Of a stretch of 64,000 nt of DNA, positions 51,612 through 62,048 are shown in pieces. The position numbers and the translations under genes are program-made. Under the pieces are notes generated by a model. That model made no database searches, was not told the DNA's origin, and was given only the letters and a program-made list of their open reading frames with translations. This DNA comes from Photobacterium proteolyticum (lineage in GTDB: Bacteria > Pseudomonadota > Gammaproteobacteria > Enterobacterales > Vibrionaceae). Each line of letters starts with the position of its first letter. Position 1 is the stretch's first letter. The stretch is from assembly GCF_001939735.1 (NCBI RefSeq), contig NZ_MJIL01000048.1, positions 62,001-126,000 of the forward strand, in the 5' to 3' direction.

Positions 51612-52579
51612 TGATTCTCGATTCCGTTACTTGGGCGAAGTTGGACATTATTACGCTCAGACAGCCACACCCGTGCCGTTTGAGCATCACGCTCTATTTG
51701 CGCTTTTAGCGCATCAAATGATTCAAATTTAATTTCGTCACGCAGCTTATAGTGCAGCACAACTTCAATCTGACGTCCGTAGAGATCAGACTGGAAATCA
51801 AACAGGTGTACTTCTAGTTGCTGGCGTACACCATTGACTGTCGGCCGTCGGCCGACATTGGCCACTCCCGGAACGGGAGCACCTTCGACGCCGAAGACCT
51901 CTACCGCATAGACACCGGACACCGGTGACACACGCCGTTTGAGAGGGACATTCGCCGTCGGGAAGCCTATTGTACGGCCGAGTTTTCGTCCGTGGGATAC
52001 CCGCCCGCTTATACTATACGGACGGCCCAGCATCGCCTCGGCCTGTTGCAAGTTGTCACCTGCCAGCGCCTGGCGAATCGCCGTACTGCTGACCCTTTGC
52101 TCAGAGACACAGAAGCTCTGTGTGCTGACAACGGTAAAGCCATATTCCTTGCCGGCTGCTACCAGCATAGCAAAATCTCCACTGCGACCCTTGCCGAAGC
52201 GAAAATCATCACCGACTACCAGAAACTTAACACCCAATTGCTCGACCAACAAGCGGCGAACAAAATCTTGCGCCGACATATCGGCAAAATGGGCATTAAA
52301 ATTGACGCAAAGCAAACGATCTACACCAACTTGCTTCAACTGCAAGTACTTATCACGAAAGCGTGTCAGCCTTGCCGGTGCCTTTTCACCTGCGAATAGT
52401 TCCATCGGCTGCGGTTCGAAACTCATTACCGCGGCCGGGCATCCCAGCTCATGCGCTTTAGCCAGAACCCGGCGCAGTACCGCCTGGTGGCCTAAGTGAA
52501 CACCATCAAAATTACCAATCGTCAACACGTTACCGTGATGCTCTGGCTTGATATTATGTATACCTCGGATTAATTCCAT
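51608..52579 (-). CDS. ribF: Bifunctional riboflavin kinase/FAD synthetase
   Basis: It phosphorylates riboflavin to FMN and adenylates FMN to FAD. The 323 residues have an N-terminal nucleotidyltransferase domain ([39 protein letters not shown]) and a C-terminal kinase domain ([22 protein letters not shown]). It overlaps ileS by 4 nt. The gap to murJ is 116 bp. Confidence 0.97.
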   Translation of the reverse strand: MELIRGIHNIKPEHHGNVLTIGNFDGVHLGHQAVLRRVLAKAHELGCPAAVMSFEPQPMELFAGEKAPARLTRFRDKYLQLKQVGVDRLLCVNFNAHFADMSAQDFVRRLLVEQLGVKFLVVGDDFRFGKGRSGDFAMLVAAGKEYGFTVVSTQSFCVSEQRVSSTAIRQALAGDNLQQAEAMLGRPYSISGRVSHGRKLGRTIGFPTANVPLKRRVSPVSGVYAVEVFGVEGAPVPGVANVGRRPTVNGVRQQLEVHLFDFQSDLYGRQIEVVLHYKLRDEIKFESFDALKAQIERDAQTARVWLSERNNVQLRPSNGIENQ

Positions 52580-52695
52580 GCGCCGCTTTCATTTTCGCAG
52601 AGTGAAAAACTGACGGATTATATACTACTCTGCGCCCATCATACCAATCTGAATCAGATTCTGACTAGTTCACCACATTAATAGAGGCAAACCAA

Positions 52696-54255
52696 TCATC
52701 CCTCGGCCTTCAGATGATGCAGACGGACTCCCAGTACAAGCACGGTAACCAAGTAGGCACCAGCACCGAGAGCGATCAGACCAGCCAGCCAGAGAACCCG
52801 GTAGCTCAGGCTCCAGGCCAGCCACTGGCTCATCGCCGGCAGCACCCACAACAGGGCTGCAACCATCACCGCCCCGGCAAACGCCAGGCGCAGGACAAAC
52901 AGCAAGGTTGTTTTTGATACCCGGTATACATTGGCACGGTGCAGACCACGGTAGAGCAAGGAGGCATTCACCAGCGCCGACAGTGCCGTGGCCAATGCCA
53001 GTCCGATGTAGCCATACAGGTAGGCAAAAATCGCATTAAACACCATATTGGTCAGCATGGCGATGATACCGTAGCGCACCGGTGTCTTGGTATCCTGACG
53101 GGCATAATAACCCGGCGCCAACACTTTGATTAACATGAAGTTAAGCAACCCTGATGCATAGGCAAGCAACGACAGCGACGCCTGTTCGACATCCGCCGGG
53201 GAAAACTCCCCGCGCATAAACAGCACCATCAGCATCGGCTTGGCCAGCACCATCAGCCCCAGCATCGCAGGGATCCCCAGCAGCAGTACCATGCGTACCC
53301 CCCAGTCCATGGTCTGGGCAAAATGCTCACTGCTTTTCTCAACATGCTTGCGAGACAGGGCCGGCAGGATCACCGTGGCTATCGCAATCCCGAACAGCCC
53401 GAGCGGAAACTCCAGCAAACGGTCCGAGTAATACAGCCAGCTAATCGAACCAGTCATCAGGAAACTGGCAATGAAGGTATCAAACAGCAAGTTGATCTGG
53501 CTGACCGACACCCCGAACAGAGCCGGGATCATCAAGGTACGAATCTTTGCTACTCCGGGATCGTTCCATCCCCATTGTGGCTTGACCAGCATTCCCTCTT
53601 TATATAGGAAGGGGATCTGGAACAAAAACTGGATCAGGCCGCCCAGAAAGACCCCGATAGCCAGGCCGATTTCCGGCTGCTCCAGATTGGGGGCCAGAAA
53701 CCACGCACAGCCAATGATCGCGACATTGAGAAACACCGGGGTAAAAGACGAAACGGCAAACTTACCCAAGGTGTTGAGAATCGCCCCGGACAAGGCAACA
53801 AAGGTAATGAACCATAAATAAGGAAAGGTAATTTTCAGCAGCAGGCTAGCCAGCTCGAACTTGGGGGCCGACGGTCCGTCATTTAACCAGTCAATAAACC
53901 AACCGGCACCGAACAGGGCCGTCACAACTCCTGAGCCCAGCACGCCAAACAGGGTCACGACTGATACGATAACCCCCAGGGTACCCGAGGCCCGCGCAAT
54001 CAGCTGCCGGGTCTTGTCCATATCTTCAGAAGCATGGCTTTCTGTCAGTACCGGAACAAATGCCTGGGAAAAGGCTCCCTCGGCAAACAGACGACGTAAA
54101 AAATTAGGGATTTTGTTGGCAAAGAAGAAAACATCCGCCGCGGCTCCTGCTCCCATCAGGTTAGCCACCACCACATCTCGCACCAAACCCAGCACCCGAG
54201 AGACCAAAGTCATGGTGCTGACTATCAGTCCTGAGCGCAAAAGACGCTTACTCAC
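52696..54255 (-). CDS. murJ: Lipid II flippase MurJ
   Basis: It moves lipid II across the inner membrane for peptidoglycan synthesis. It is a 519-residue MOP-superfamily protein with about 14 membrane segments. The N-terminal MSKRLLRSGLIVSTMTLVSR and LGLVRDVVVANLMGAGAAAD, with FRRLFAEGAFSQAFVPVL, are diagnostic. It is divergent from rpsT, as in E. coli relatives. Confidence 0.97.
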   Translation of the reverse strand: MSKRLLRSGLIVSTMTLVSRVLGLVRDVVVANLMGAGAAADVFFFANKIPNFLRRLFAEGAFSQAFVPVLTESHASEDMDKTRQLIARASGTLGVIVSVVTLFGVLGSGVVTALFGAGWFIDWLNDGPSAPKFELASLLLKITFPYLWFITFVALSGAILNTLGKFAVSSFTPVFLNVAIIGCAWFLAPNLEQPEIGLAIGVFLGGLIQFLFQIPFLYKEGMLVKPQWGWNDPGVAKIRTLMIPALFGVSVSQINLLFDTFIASFLMTGSISWLYYSDRLLEFPLGLFGIAIATVILPALSRKHVEKSSEHFAQTMDWGVRMVLLLGIPAMLGLMVLAKPMLMVLFMRGEFSPADVEQASLSLLAYASGLLNFMLIKVLAPGYYARQDTKTPVRYGIIAMLTNMVFNAIFAYLYGYIGLALATALSALVNASLLYRGLHRANVYRVSKTTLLFVLRLAFAGAVMVAALLWVLPAMSQWLAWSLSYRVLWLAGLIALGAGAYLVTVLVLGVRLHHLKAEG

Positions 54256-54388
54256 AAAAAAAACCTCATAAAGATAGCCCAGAAAGGTGACTTACAGGGC
54301 GAAAAGCTGGTAAAATCTGCCGCCATATTAACCGTGTTAATCCGCAAGTGCCAACTCTGTTGGTTAGGCGGTTATTTGCACAAATCAT

Positions 54389-54417
54389 TTGACAATCTTT
54401 GGTTTTGCAGGCATAGT
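54389..54417 (+). promoter_or_regulatory. rpsT sigma70 promoter
   Basis: -35 TTGACA (54389-54394) and -10 CATAGT (54412-54417) are 17 bp apart. The -10 lies 48 bp before the rpsT start. Confidence 0.75.
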
Positions 54418-54464
54418 CCTCGGCCTTAAATTGTCACCGTACCAAGAATTTGGGAGTTACACCC

Positions 54465-54725
54465 TTGGCAAATATCAAATCTGCTAAGAAACGTGCTATC
54501 ACTTCTGAGAAACGTCGCCAGCACAATGCTAGCCGTCGTTCAATGATGCGCACTTTCTTCAAAAAAGTTATCGCTGCTATCGAAGCTGGCAACAAAGAAG
54601 CTGCTTCTCAGGCGTTCGCTGAAATGCAACCTGTTATGGACCGCATGGCAACTAAAGGCCTGATCCACAAAAACAAGGCTGCACGTCATAAAGCACGTCT
54701 AGCTGCGAAAATCAAAGCTCTTTAA
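54465..54725 (+). CDS. rpsT: 30S ribosomal protein bS20
   Basis: An 86-residue basic protein of the 30S body. TTG at 54465 gives (M)[17 protein letters not shown], with GGGAG 8 nt before it; no ATG stands in this place. E. coli rpsT also uses UUG, which is linked to S20 autocontrol. The length matches. It is divergent from murJ and convergent with hlyU, with a shared terminator. Confidence 0.96.
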   Translation: MANIKSAKKRAITSEKRRQHNASRRSMMRTFFKKVIAAIEAGNKEAASQAFAEMQPVMDRMATKGLIHKNKAARHKARLAAKIKAL

Positions 54726-54747
54726 TTGAAGAGTTGCGATTGAGCAT

Positions 54748-54776
54748 TAAAAAAACCGGCATCAGCCGGTTTTTTT
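54748..54776. terminator. Bidirectional terminator (rpsT / hlyU)
   Basis: AAAAAAACCGGC/GCCGGTTTTTTT with loop ATCA has an A-run left and a T-run right, between convergent genes. Confidence 0.93.
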
Positions 54777-54794
54777 ATGTCTGAAATTCAAACC

Positions 54795-55109
54795 TTACGC
54801 TTCATTGGTATTTTCTGCACTGCAATACATTTTATGAAGCAGCTCGATCATCGCCCGAACTTCTTCGCTCTTTAAGCGATAGTAAACCGTCTGAGCCACT
54901 TTTCTGGTCTCAACCAATCCGTCTCGACGAAGCCATGCCAAATGCTGAGAGAGTGCAGACTGGCTCAAGCCCAGCTTGTCACTCATCATTCCCACGGACA
55001 TTTCCCCTTCCAGCAAGTAGCACAGAATAAACAAACGTCGTTCATTCGCCATGGCTTTCAGCAATGCTACGGCCTTGGGAGCATTCTGCTCCATCTGCTG
55101 CAGTTCCAT
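54795..55109 (-). CDS. hlyU: HlyU-type ArsR-family regulator
   Basis: A 104-residue winged-helix DNA-binding protein of the ArsR/SmtB family. The recognition region SVGMMSDKLGLSQSALSQHL followed by AWLRRDGLV and the N-terminal AVALLKAMANERRLFILCYL match HlyU, which in vibrios activates haemolysin and other toxin genes, partly by relieving H-NS silencing. Typical ArsR metal-binding CxC is absent; single Cys at about residues 30 and 96 could be redox active. It is convergent with rpsT, as in V. cholerae. Targets are not visible in the window. Confidence 0.9.
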   Translation of the reverse strand: MELQQMEQNAPKAVALLKAMANERRLFILCYLLEGEMSVGMMSDKLGLSQSALSQHLAWLRRDGLVETRKVAQTVYYRLKSEEVRAMIELLHKMYCSAENTNEA

Positions 55110-55216
55110 TCTTCCACCATTATTAAAATTAAGTTAATGCTAATGTACTTAATTTATGCCGGGTTTACTAGCCATCAATGTTGAATTTCCGTGCTAACAG
55201 CCGGAAATTAGCAACA

Positions 55217-56104
55217 TTATTTAAACATCTTGCCGAAATCTGCCTCACAGATCTTCTTTACCGCCGGATGCATGATCATCCTCTCGGCAAAAATCACATA
55301 ATACTCTTCCTTGATCTCCTTCACCCGCTTCACCTCACAGATGGTATTGGATTCAACAATCTCCATGGCATAGATAGAAGGCGCAACGAACATAGATTGG
55401 TGGTAGGAGCCGAACGCCTTCATCAGCGCGGCATCGTCAAACTCGCCGAGAATGTTCGGAGTGATCCCCTGCTGATCAAACCAGTGATGCAACTTACGGC
55501 CCATGGCGGTACGGCGCCCCGGCACCAGCAGCTTGTAATCTTCGATACAGGCAGGAAAGTTAAGCGCCTTGGCAGGCTTGGAGCAGAAAAAACTCATGGT
55601 CGATTCACCGAGCTTTTTGCTATACAGACCTGGGCTTTGGGTCGAGTCCACCGGGCAGTCTGACAAGATCATATCCAGCTTGTGCTGGGAGAGCTGCTCC
55701 AGCAACATCTCGTGGGTCGACTCATAACAGCGAAGGTGAATCCGCTCGTCTTCCGGGACCCCTTCCAGCAAGATCTTGCTGACAAGGCGCTTGGAGAGCG
55801 CATCGGCTACCCCCACTTCCAGCAACTGGTTTTCACGCTGGGTATAGTTAACGATATCCAGCATCTCGTAGCTCAGGTCAAACATCTTGTCGGCATACTT
55901 AAACACGAGCTGCCCCAGCTCGGTCGGCTCGATGTTCCGTCCGACGCGTTTGGTCAGCTTGCCCTTGAGCCTTTCTTCCAGTGCCCGGATCTGACCGGTT
56001 ACCGTCTGCGGGGCCAGAAACAAGGCGTCCGCGGCTTTGGTTACCGAGCCCTGCTTGCAAACCATCCAGAAATAATAGAGGTGGTTGTAATTTAGATGAG
56101 ACAT
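55217..56104 (-). CDS. nhaR: LysR-family regulator NhaR
   Basis: A 295-residue LysR-type regulator that in E. coli activates nhaA in response to Na+ . The N-terminal HTH ([40 protein letters not shown]) and the effector domain fit NhaR. It is downstream of a small exported-protein gene and nhaA, with a terminator-like hairpin between, all in the same direction. Confidence 0.93.
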   Translation of the reverse strand: MSHLNYNHLYYFWMVCKQGSVTKAADALFLAPQTVTGQIRALEERLKGKLTKRVGRNIEPTELGQLVFKYADKMFDLSYEMLDIVNYTQRENQLLEVGVADALSKRLVSKILLEGVPEDERIHLRCYESTHEMLLEQLSQHKLDMILSDCPVDSTQSPGLYSKKLGESTMSFFCSKPAKALNFPACIEDYKLLVPGRRTAMGRKLHHWFDQQGITPNILGEFDDAALMKAFGSYHQSMFVAPSIYAMEIVESNTICEVKRVKEIKEEYYVIFAERMIMHPAVKKICEADFGKMFK

Positions 56105-56129
56105 CCTGTTTTGCTAACTTCCCAGATAT

Positions 56130-56169
56130 AAAAAACCCCAGACGCGCAGCTTACGCTGTGCCTCCAGGG
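56130..56169 (-). terminator. Terminator after the small nhaA-linked gene
   Basis: On the minus strand an imperfect GC-rich stem (CACAGC GTAA GCTGCG core) is followed by six U. It lies before nhaR, so nhaR may have its own promoter or read-through. Confidence 0.75.
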
Positions 56170-56217
56170 TCTTCAACTATAATCATCGCGGGAATGATTA
56201 AGCGAGCAAATATCTCG

Positions 56218-56484
56218 TCAGTTTGTCGACTGAATCGACTTTTTCTCAAACTGGACAGTCTTACGGTAGCGCTCTCCTACACGTTGCTCCAGCGCGCGTG
56301 AACGGAATGTCTCTTCCTGTTCAATCATCGCGGTGTCTTCAACGCTAGCCTTACCATGGCTAAGACCGGCCAGGTAGGCCTGACAAACTTCCGTATTACT
56401 GTTATTGATGCAACTGTCATAATCAGGTGCCGCGATGGCAGCTGAAGATGTCAGTAATGCAACGGTTAGAAGATAACGCTTCAT
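56218..56484 (-). CDS. Small exported protein of unknown function, coupled to nhaA
   Basis: 88 residues with a clear signal peptide (MKRYLLTVALLTSSAAIAAP, cleavage likely after AIAA). The mature part of about 68 residues has two cysteines (SCINNSNTEVCQAYLAGLSHGK) that could form a disulfide, followed by a charged helix. I do not recognise a family. Its ATG lies one base after the nhaA stop, with GGAGG just upstream, so it is translated with nhaA. A periplasmic role linked to Na+/H+ stress is only context inference. Confidence 0.85.
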   Translation of the reverse strand: MKRYLLTVALLTSSAAIAAPDYDSCINNSNTEVCQAYLAGLSHGKASVEDTAMIEQEETFRSRALEQRVGERYRKTVQFEKKSIQSTN

Positions 56485-56485
56485 A

Positions 56486-57643
56486 TTATGCCTCCGTTTT
56501 TGGCAGAGAACGGCTCAGTAAGAAATAACCCAATACCGCTGATAACGTTGACCCCAACAGGATCCCTAGACGCGAGTAGGTGCTGAAGTCATCTGGTGCG
56601 CCGACAAAAGCCAGCGACGAGATAAAGATAGACATGGTAAAACCGATACCACATAGCACTGATACTGCCGAAATATGCGTAAAGCCGATGCCGTCAGGCA
56701 GCTTCGCAATTCCGCTCTTCACCGCCAGGTAGCTCGCCGAGAAGATCCCCAGCGGCTTACCAACGAGTAGACCAAGAGCAATACCAAGCGGCAGCATTGA
56801 TGTCAGGCTTTCGATCGATACACCTTCCAGCGAGATACCGGCGTTGGCAAAAGCAAACAACGGCAGAATCAAGAAGGCCACATATGGGTGCAGAGCATGC
56901 TCCAGGTGCTTAAGCGGCGAGTGCTTCTCAGAGCTACCATCCTCACCCGAGAGCGGTATCGCAAAGCCAAGTACAACACCGGCCAACGTGGCATGTACAC
57001 CAGATTTCAACACACTGAACCACAGAATCAGACCAACGACTATATACCAGGACAACTTGGTAACATTCTTGGCATTCATAACAAACAGTGCTGTCGTCGC
57101 CGCGAAGGCCACAGCCAATGCGATAGTAGACAGGTCGCTGCTGTAGAACAGCGCAATAATGACGATAACACCAAGGTCATCAATAATCGCCAGCGCCAGC
57201 AAGAAGGCTTTTAGCGATACAGGCACACGCGGCCCCAGCAGTGCCATCACACCTAGCGCAAAGGCAATATCGGTCGCGGCAGGAATTGCCCAACCTTTGG
57301 CTGCCATAGGATCAGAAAAGTTAAAGGCAAAATAAACCAGAGCCGGTGCAACCATTCCACCAACAGCAGCAATCGCTGGGAAGATCGCTTTCTCTTTTGT
57401 ATTTAGTGCGCCTTCGATTAGCTCACGCTTTACTTCCAAGCCAATCAGCAAGAAGAAAATAGCCATCAGACCGTCGTTGATCCAATGCGATACAGAGAGA
57501 CCTGCAACATAGGAATGCAACGTCCCGTTGTAAAGAGGCTCCAATGGCGAGTTCGCAACCATCATTGCGATCGCAGCAGCGATAATCAAAATAATGCCGC
57601 CGGCGGACTCTAATTTCAGAAAATTACGAATTGCATCGGTCAT
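56486..57643 (-). CDS. nhaA: Na+/H+ antiporter NhaA
   Basis: An inner-membrane antiporter exchanging cytoplasmic Na+ for protons. The 385 residues have about 12 membrane segments. The transport aspartates D155-D156 lie in [18 protein letters not shown] and the T124-D125 motif in [10 protein letters not shown], matching E. coli D163/D164 and D133. ATG at 57643 is preceded by AAGGAG at 9 nt; a longer frame starts nine codons upstream. It is co-transcribed with a small exported protein. Confidence 0.97.
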   Translation of the reverse strand: MTDAIRNFLKLESAGGIILIIAAAIAMMVANSPLEPLYNGTLHSYVAGLSVSHWINDGLMAIFFLLIGLEVKRELIEGALNTKEKAIFPAIAAVGGMVAPALVYFAFNFSDPMAAKGWAIPAATDIAFALGVMALLGPRVPVSLKAFLLALAIIDDLGVIVIIALFYSSDLSTIALAVAFAATTALFVMNAKNVTKLSWYIVVGLILWFSVLKSGVHATLAGVVLGFAIPLSGEDGSSEKHSPLKHLEHALHPYVAFLILPLFAFANAGISLEGVSIESLTSMLPLGIALGLLVGKPLGIFSASYLAVKSGIAKLPDGIGFTHISAVSVLCGIGFTMSIFISSLAFVGAPDDFSTYSRLGILLGSTLSAVLGYFLLSRSLPKTEA

Positions 57644-58126
57644 CGACCGTAACTCCTTTACATGAAACAAATATCACAACGAATGTGTAAATTTAGTTTA
57701 GTCGTCACACTACTGATGTGGGAAATCGTTTGTTTAGAGATTAAGACTCGGAAAAACCGAATTATTAAAGCTATAACAAAGTAATATCCGCATAATAGAT
57801 TTTAAGCTGTCATAAAGCGTCTTATTTCCTACTGCCAATTTGCTCAATAGATGGAAAAAATAGCTAATTTTCACTCATTGAAGAGCAAAATATCTCGTTT
57901 ATCACGATTTTCAAATAAAACACATAAACAAAATAAAAACAGCAACTTAACCCTCAAGGTAAAGAAATAATTACACTTCACCATCGTCTTTCTGGTCACA
58001 AAATAAGCACAAATTCACTTTATGACAGACAGTGTCATATTTCTGAAATATTCGATCTCTACCATCGCCTCCAGATTTCAAATAAATGAAACCCAAACGA
58101 CATCTTCTTGTCATGGAGAAATGATT
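57644..58126. promoter_or_regulatory. nhaA–nptA divergent intergenic region
   Basis: A 483-bp AT-rich gap with no gene. It must hold the promoters of nhaA and nptA. An open frame from 58022 runs into nptA but lacks a ribosome-binding site. I see no assignable operator. Confidence 0.5.
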
Positions 58127-59269
58127 ATGACTACCCAAGCCACTACTGCTGAGCCAATGAACAGCTCTATGCGCTGGGTCCGCTGGGCAAACCTGGCGTT
58201 CATGCTGTACGTTCTACTTGTTGCTGTCTCAATGGTCAGCAGCGGCTTTAAATGGTCGGTAGGCGAACAGGCTAAAACGCTGTTTGAATTTGCTTCCCAC
58301 CCTATCGCCGGTCTGATGATTGGTCTGGTGGCAACATCGCTTATTCAGTCGTCCAGTACTGTTACTTCAATCATCGTCGGCCTTGTTGCTGGCGGCCTGC
58401 CGGTTGAGACGGCAATCCCAATGGTAATGGGTGCCAACATCGGTACAACCCTGACCAACACCCTAGTTAGCCTTGGCCATGCACGCTGCAAGGATGAGTT
58501 CCGTCGTGCGTTTGCAAGCGCAACAGTCCACGATTTCTTCAACCTGCTTGCTGTTGTGATCTTCCTGCCACTAGAAATGATGTTCGGCCTGCTAGACAAA
58601 GTATCGTCATGGCTGGTATCGCCTATGATGGATGCAGGCGATATGAGCATGAAGGGACTTAACTTCATGAAGCCACTAACCAAGCCTGCCGTGGAAGTCG
58701 TAAAGGGTCCGCTGGAAACATTTGGTAACATGGGTGGCGTCGTTCTGATTTTCATCGGTATTGCTCTGATCTTCGTAGCAATTACGGCAATGGGCAAGCT
58801 AATGCGTAGCCTGATGGTTGGCCGTGCCCGTGAAATCCTCAAGAGCGCAATCGGTCGTGGCCCGCTTCACGGTATCGCCTCTGGTTCCATCGTGACGATT
58901 CTGGTTCAGTCTTCTTCTACGACGACCAGCCTGATGGTACCGCTAGTAGGTACAGGAGTACTGAAGGTACGTGATGTGTATCCTTTCACCCTGGGTGCCA
59001 ACATCGGTACGTGTATCACAGCCCTGCTGGCTGCAACGGCAATCTCTGGCGACAATGCGGTATTTGCCCTGCAAATTGCTCTGGTACACCTGTCATTCAA
59101 CGTGCTGGCGACCCTGTTTATCTTTGGTATCCCGCTGCTACGCGAGCTACCACTGAAAGCCGCTTTCTTCCTGGGTGAGCTGGCGACCAAGAACAAAATG
59201 GCCGTTGCCGGTTACCTTGGCCTCGTCTTTGTTGCAATTCCGAGTACTATCCTGGCAGTGACGGCCTAA
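58127..59269 (+). CDS. nptA: Na+/phosphate cotransporter, NptA type
   Basis: An SLC34-like Na+-coupled phosphate transporter of 380 residues. Two inverted QSSS repeats carry the family marks: LIQSSSTVTSIIVGL and ILVQSSSTTTSLMVPLV, each followed by a GANIGT motif. About eight membrane segments are predicted. The ORF is open 35 codons upstream; ATG at 58127 has GGAGA 8 nt before it. It is next to nhaA, matching V. cholerae gene order. Confidence 0.93.
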   Translation: MTTQATTAEPMNSSMRWVRWANLAFMLYVLLVAVSMVSSGFKWSVGEQAKTLFEFASHPIAGLMIGLVATSLIQSSSTVTSIIVGLVAGGLPVETAIPMVMGANIGTTLTNTLVSLGHARCKDEFRRAFASATVHDFFNLLAVVIFLPLEMMFGLLDKVSSWLVSPMMDAGDMSMKGLNFMKPLTKPAVEVVKGPLETFGNMGGVVLIFIGIALIFVAITAMGKLMRSLMVGRAREILKSAIGRGPLHGIASGSIVTILVQSSSTTTSLMVPLVGTGVLKVRDVYPFTLGANIGTCITALLAATAISGDNAVFALQIALVHLSFNVLATLFIFGIPLLRELPLKAAFFLGELATKNKMAVAGYLGLVFVAIPSTILAVTA

Positions 59270-59298
59270 GTCCTCGCAACTGCTACCAACGGTCCATC

Positions 59299-59325
59299 AA
59301 AAAGCCCCGCATTGCGGGGCTTTTT
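59299..59325. terminator. Bidirectional terminator (nptA / thyA)
   Basis: AAAAGCCCCGC/GCGGGGCTTTTT with a 3-nt loop, A-run left and T-run right, between convergent genes. Confidence 0.92.
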
Positions 59326-59397
59326 GTTGTTCTGCATTTCTGTTCCGGGCAAGCAAAGTATTTCAGCAGCGAGTTTTTGTTACCCCGGGAAACAGTT

Positions 59398-60249
59398 TTA
59401 TACAGAAAAAGGGTACCTGATTGGCTCGTGATGCTGGTAGCCCACCACTTCAAAGTCATCCATCGTCACCCATGTTTCCAAATCTTCCAGCGTTTTGATG
59501 TCTGGGTTGATATTCAGCTGAGGTGAAGGAAACGGCTCGCGTTTAAGCTGGACATCTCGCATAAGCTCCAGTTGGTCTTCGTAGATGTGGGCGTTGATGA
59601 TCTTGTGGTAAGCCTGACCCGGCTTCTTGCCCGTGATCTGTGCCATTAATGCCAGCAGGGTATAGACCTGGATCTGGTTGAAGTTCAGGCCGAGCGGCAC
59701 ATCGCAAGATCGCTGGTAGCTGGTCAGGTACAGAGTATCACCCAGTAGCGAGAACGTGTGGGTGTGCATGCACGGGCGCAAACACCCCATCTCAAATTCG
59801 CCCGGGTTATAGAATGTCAGGATCTCGCCGCGGTCATCAATGCCCCGGCTGAGATCGTCGACAATCTTGCGCAGCTGATCGATGGTCGAGCCATCCGGCT
59901 TGCGCCAGCTCCGACCCTGAACCCCGTATACCCGGCCCATGTCATCGTGCCCCTTGCGGTGCGGGTTGTTCAGCCACGTCTGGTTGTCATTGGCATTCAT
60001 GTCCCAGGTCTTGGTTCCCAAGGCCCTGAAGTCGGCGGCGTTGTCATAGCCGCGAATATAACCCAGCAACTCTGCAATAGCCGCTTTCCAGTAGCTCTTG
60101 CGAGTTGTGATCAAAGGAAACTGGTTATTTGCCACGTCATAGGTCAAGTCAGCATTTACCACCGTCAGGCAACGCTTACCGGTTCGTTCATTCTCAATCC
60201 ATACACCGTCATCGACAATCCGCTGACACAGATCCAAATATTGTTTCAT
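59398..60249 (-). CDS. thyA: Thymidylate synthase ThyA
   Basis: It methylates dUMP to dTMP with methylene-tetrahydrofolate. The 283 residues have the catalytic Cys in [13 protein letters not shown] and the substrate motifs [20 protein letters not shown] and HIYEDQLE. The ORF is open upstream; the second of two adjacent ATGs (60249) gives [12 protein letters not shown]. It follows lgt but a terminator lies between. It works in the same dNTP economy as the deo genes 50 kb away. Confidence 0.97.
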   Translation of the reverse strand: MKQYLDLCQRIVDDGVWIENERTGKRCLTVVNADLTYDVANNQFPLITTRKSYWKAAIAELLGYIRGYDNAADFRALGTKTWDMNANDNQTWLNNPHRKGHDDMGRVYGVQGRSWRKPDGSTIDQLRKIVDDLSRGIDDRGEILTFYNPGEFEMGCLRPCMHTHTFSLLGDTLYLTSYQRSCDVPLGLNFNQIQVYTLLALMAQITGKKPGQAYHKIINAHIYEDQLELMRDVQLKREPFPSPQLNINPDIKTLEDLETWVTMDDFEVVGYQHHEPIRYPFSV

Positions 60250-60319
60250 CATCCTGCCCGTTAATTTCTCAGCTGTACCAGTAAGGTACAATTGCGCTTA
60301 ATATTATCAGAATACAAAA

Positions 60320-60345
60320 AAGGCAGCACCCTTGAGTACTGCCTT
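60320..60345 (-). terminator. lgt terminator
   Basis: AAGGCAGCAC/GTACTGCCTT (one mismatch) with a 6-nt loop is followed on the minus strand by a U-run. It lies between lgt and thyA. Confidence 0.85.
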
Positions 60346-60362
60346 GGTCAAAACGTCTGCGC

Positions 60363-61169
60363 TTACGCGGTGGTATTTCTCGGCTGCGTCTTATACGCCC
60401 ACAGCATCATCAACAAGCCACCAATCACCATCGGCAAAGACAGGATCTGCCCCATGCTGATCCAGCCGCCAAACAGCCCCAAATGGGCATCCGGCTCACG
60501 GAAGTACTCGACGATAAAGCGGAAGCTGCCGTAACCGAACAGGAACAGTCCCGACACCGCACCGGCAGGGCGCGACTTGCGAATAAACAGATTCAGGATG
60601 ATCAGCAATACCAGGCCCTCGAGGAAGAACTCATAGAGCTGGGACGGGTGGCGCGGTAGCGGTCCGCCAGTCGGAAACACCATGGCCCATGGTACATCCG
60701 TAGTACGTCCCCACAATTCACCATTGATAAAGTTGCCCAAGCGACCAACCCCCAGACCAAACGGCACCAGTGGTGCGACAAAGTCTGCTACGTTGAAAAA
60801 GGTTCGCCCGTGCTTATAGGCATACCAGAACATCGCGGTAATGACACCAAGCAACCCACCATGGAATGACATGCCGCCCGTCCATACCTTAAACAGATAG
60901 AGCGGATTATCCAAAAACAGGTCGAAGTTATAAAAGAGCACATAGCCGATACGCCCACCAAGGACGACACCGAGGAAGCCTGCAAACAACAGGTCGCTGA
61001 CCTGCTCCCGGGTCCAGCCGCTGCCCGGCTTGTCCGCCCGGCGGTTGGCCAGCCACATGGCAAAGACAAACCCCAGCAGATACATCAAGCCGTACCAGCG
61101 TATCGCTAGCGGGCCAATCTCAATCAAAATCGGGTCAATGTTTGGAAACGTCAAATAACCTTGGCTCAT
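60363..61169 (-). CDS. lgt: Prolipoprotein diacylglyceryl transferase Lgt
   Basis: It attaches diacylglycerol to the lipobox Cys of prolipoproteins such as NlpI. The 268 residues have seven membrane segments, [12 protein letters not shown] and the signature [14 protein letters not shown]. It is upstream of thyA, the standard order. Confidence 0.98.
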   Translation of the reverse strand: MSQGYLTFPNIDPILIEIGPLAIRWYGLMYLLGFVFAMWLANRRADKPGSGWTREQVSDLLFAGFLGVVLGGRIGYVLFYNFDLFLDNPLYLFKVWTGGMSFHGGLLGVITAMFWYAYKHGRTFFNVADFVAPLVPFGLGVGRLGNFINGELWGRTTDVPWAMVFPTGGPLPRHPSQLYEFFLEGLVLLIILNLFIRKSRPAGAVSGLFLFGYGSFRFIVEYFREPDAHLGLFGGWISMGQILSLPMVIGGLLMMLWAYKTQPRNTTA

Positions 61170-61235
61170 TCAATCTATCTCAGAAAGCAGGGAGGAAAGA
61201 AAACGCACCGTTTGCGCTCTTCCCGTCCTAATCAA

Positions 61236-62039
61236 TTATCCCAAAAACATCTCCAAGCTGATAAACAGCAAGAAGACGGCAAATATCTTTTTCAATGTCA
61301 TGGTCGGCAAACGGCTGACCAAAGCAGCACCATAACGGGTCGTGATCATTGAGGTCATTACAATACCAAGCAATGCCGGAAGATACACATAGCCAATACT
61401 CATCGGCGGCAGCGTCTCGTCACCGAGGCCAGTAGTAATAAATCCCAACATTCCCGCTACCGCAATCAGTGCCCCCGACAATGAGGCACTGCCGATCGCG
61501 CGGCGCATTTCAACACCATGCAAGCTGAGGTAAGGCACGGTCAACGACCCTCCGCCAATCCCGGCCAGACTCGACACAACCCCAATGACCCCGCCACTGC
61601 ATACCGTCGCCATTGGCCCGGGCAGAGGACGCATACTGGTAAATCGCATCGACGCCAACATTTGCAATGCCAGCAGCAGCACAATTACTGCAAAAATTCT
61701 CGGCAACAGTGCCGTCGGCACCAGCTCGGCAATCACGCTACCGCCAAGGCCGCCGATAATCACCCCCGGCGCCAGTGTTTTCACAATCGAAAAATCAACA
61801 TTTCCCAGTCTGATGTGATTACGGGCCGACGAGCCGGAGGTCAGTACAATACTGGCCAGCGAGGTTGCCAGTGCAATATGCATTACCAGCTCACTGCCGA
61901 TCCCTGCCCGAGGCAACAGCCATACCAGTGCAGGCACCACCACCAGTCCGCCTCCGATACCGAGCAAACCAGCCAGCAAGCCAACGCCACTGCCTAGGAC
62001 CAGGCACATGGCAAACAACCATAACGCATTATCTATCAT
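61236..62039 (-). CDS. TauE/SafE-family sulfite/anion permease
   Basis: A 267-residue TSUP-family inner-membrane protein with about eight membrane segments. GLLAGLLGIGGGLVVVPAL and SSLAGIGGGSLTVPYLSLHG are the paired family motifs. Members move sulfite, sulfonates or related anions; the substrate here is unknown. It sits between ptsP (9 bp upstream) and lgt, so it is probably co-transcribed with ptsP. Confidence 0.92.
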   Translation of the reverse strand: MIDNALWLFAMCLVLGSGVGLLAGLLGIGGGLVVVPALVWLLPRAGIGSELVMHIALATSLASIVLTSGSSARNHIRLGNVDFSIVKTLAPGVIIGGLGGSVIAELVPTALLPRIFAVIVLLLALQMLASMRFTSMRPLPGPMATVCSGGVIGVVSSLAGIGGGSLTVPYLSLHGVEMRRAIGSASLSGALIAVAGMLGFITTGLGDETLPPMSIGYVYLPALLGIVMTSMITTRYGAALVSRLPTMTLKKIFAVFLLFISLEMFLG

Positions 62040-62048
62040 TTTAACCTA

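Noticed and set aside
53240..54271. Plus-strand frames over murJ
   Set aside because: Shadows of the minus-strand gene; murJ has full-length family sequence.
57644..58126. CRP site near the nhaA promoter
   Set aside because: CACA…TGTG runs in the wrong orientation for the TGTGA-N6-TCACA consensus.
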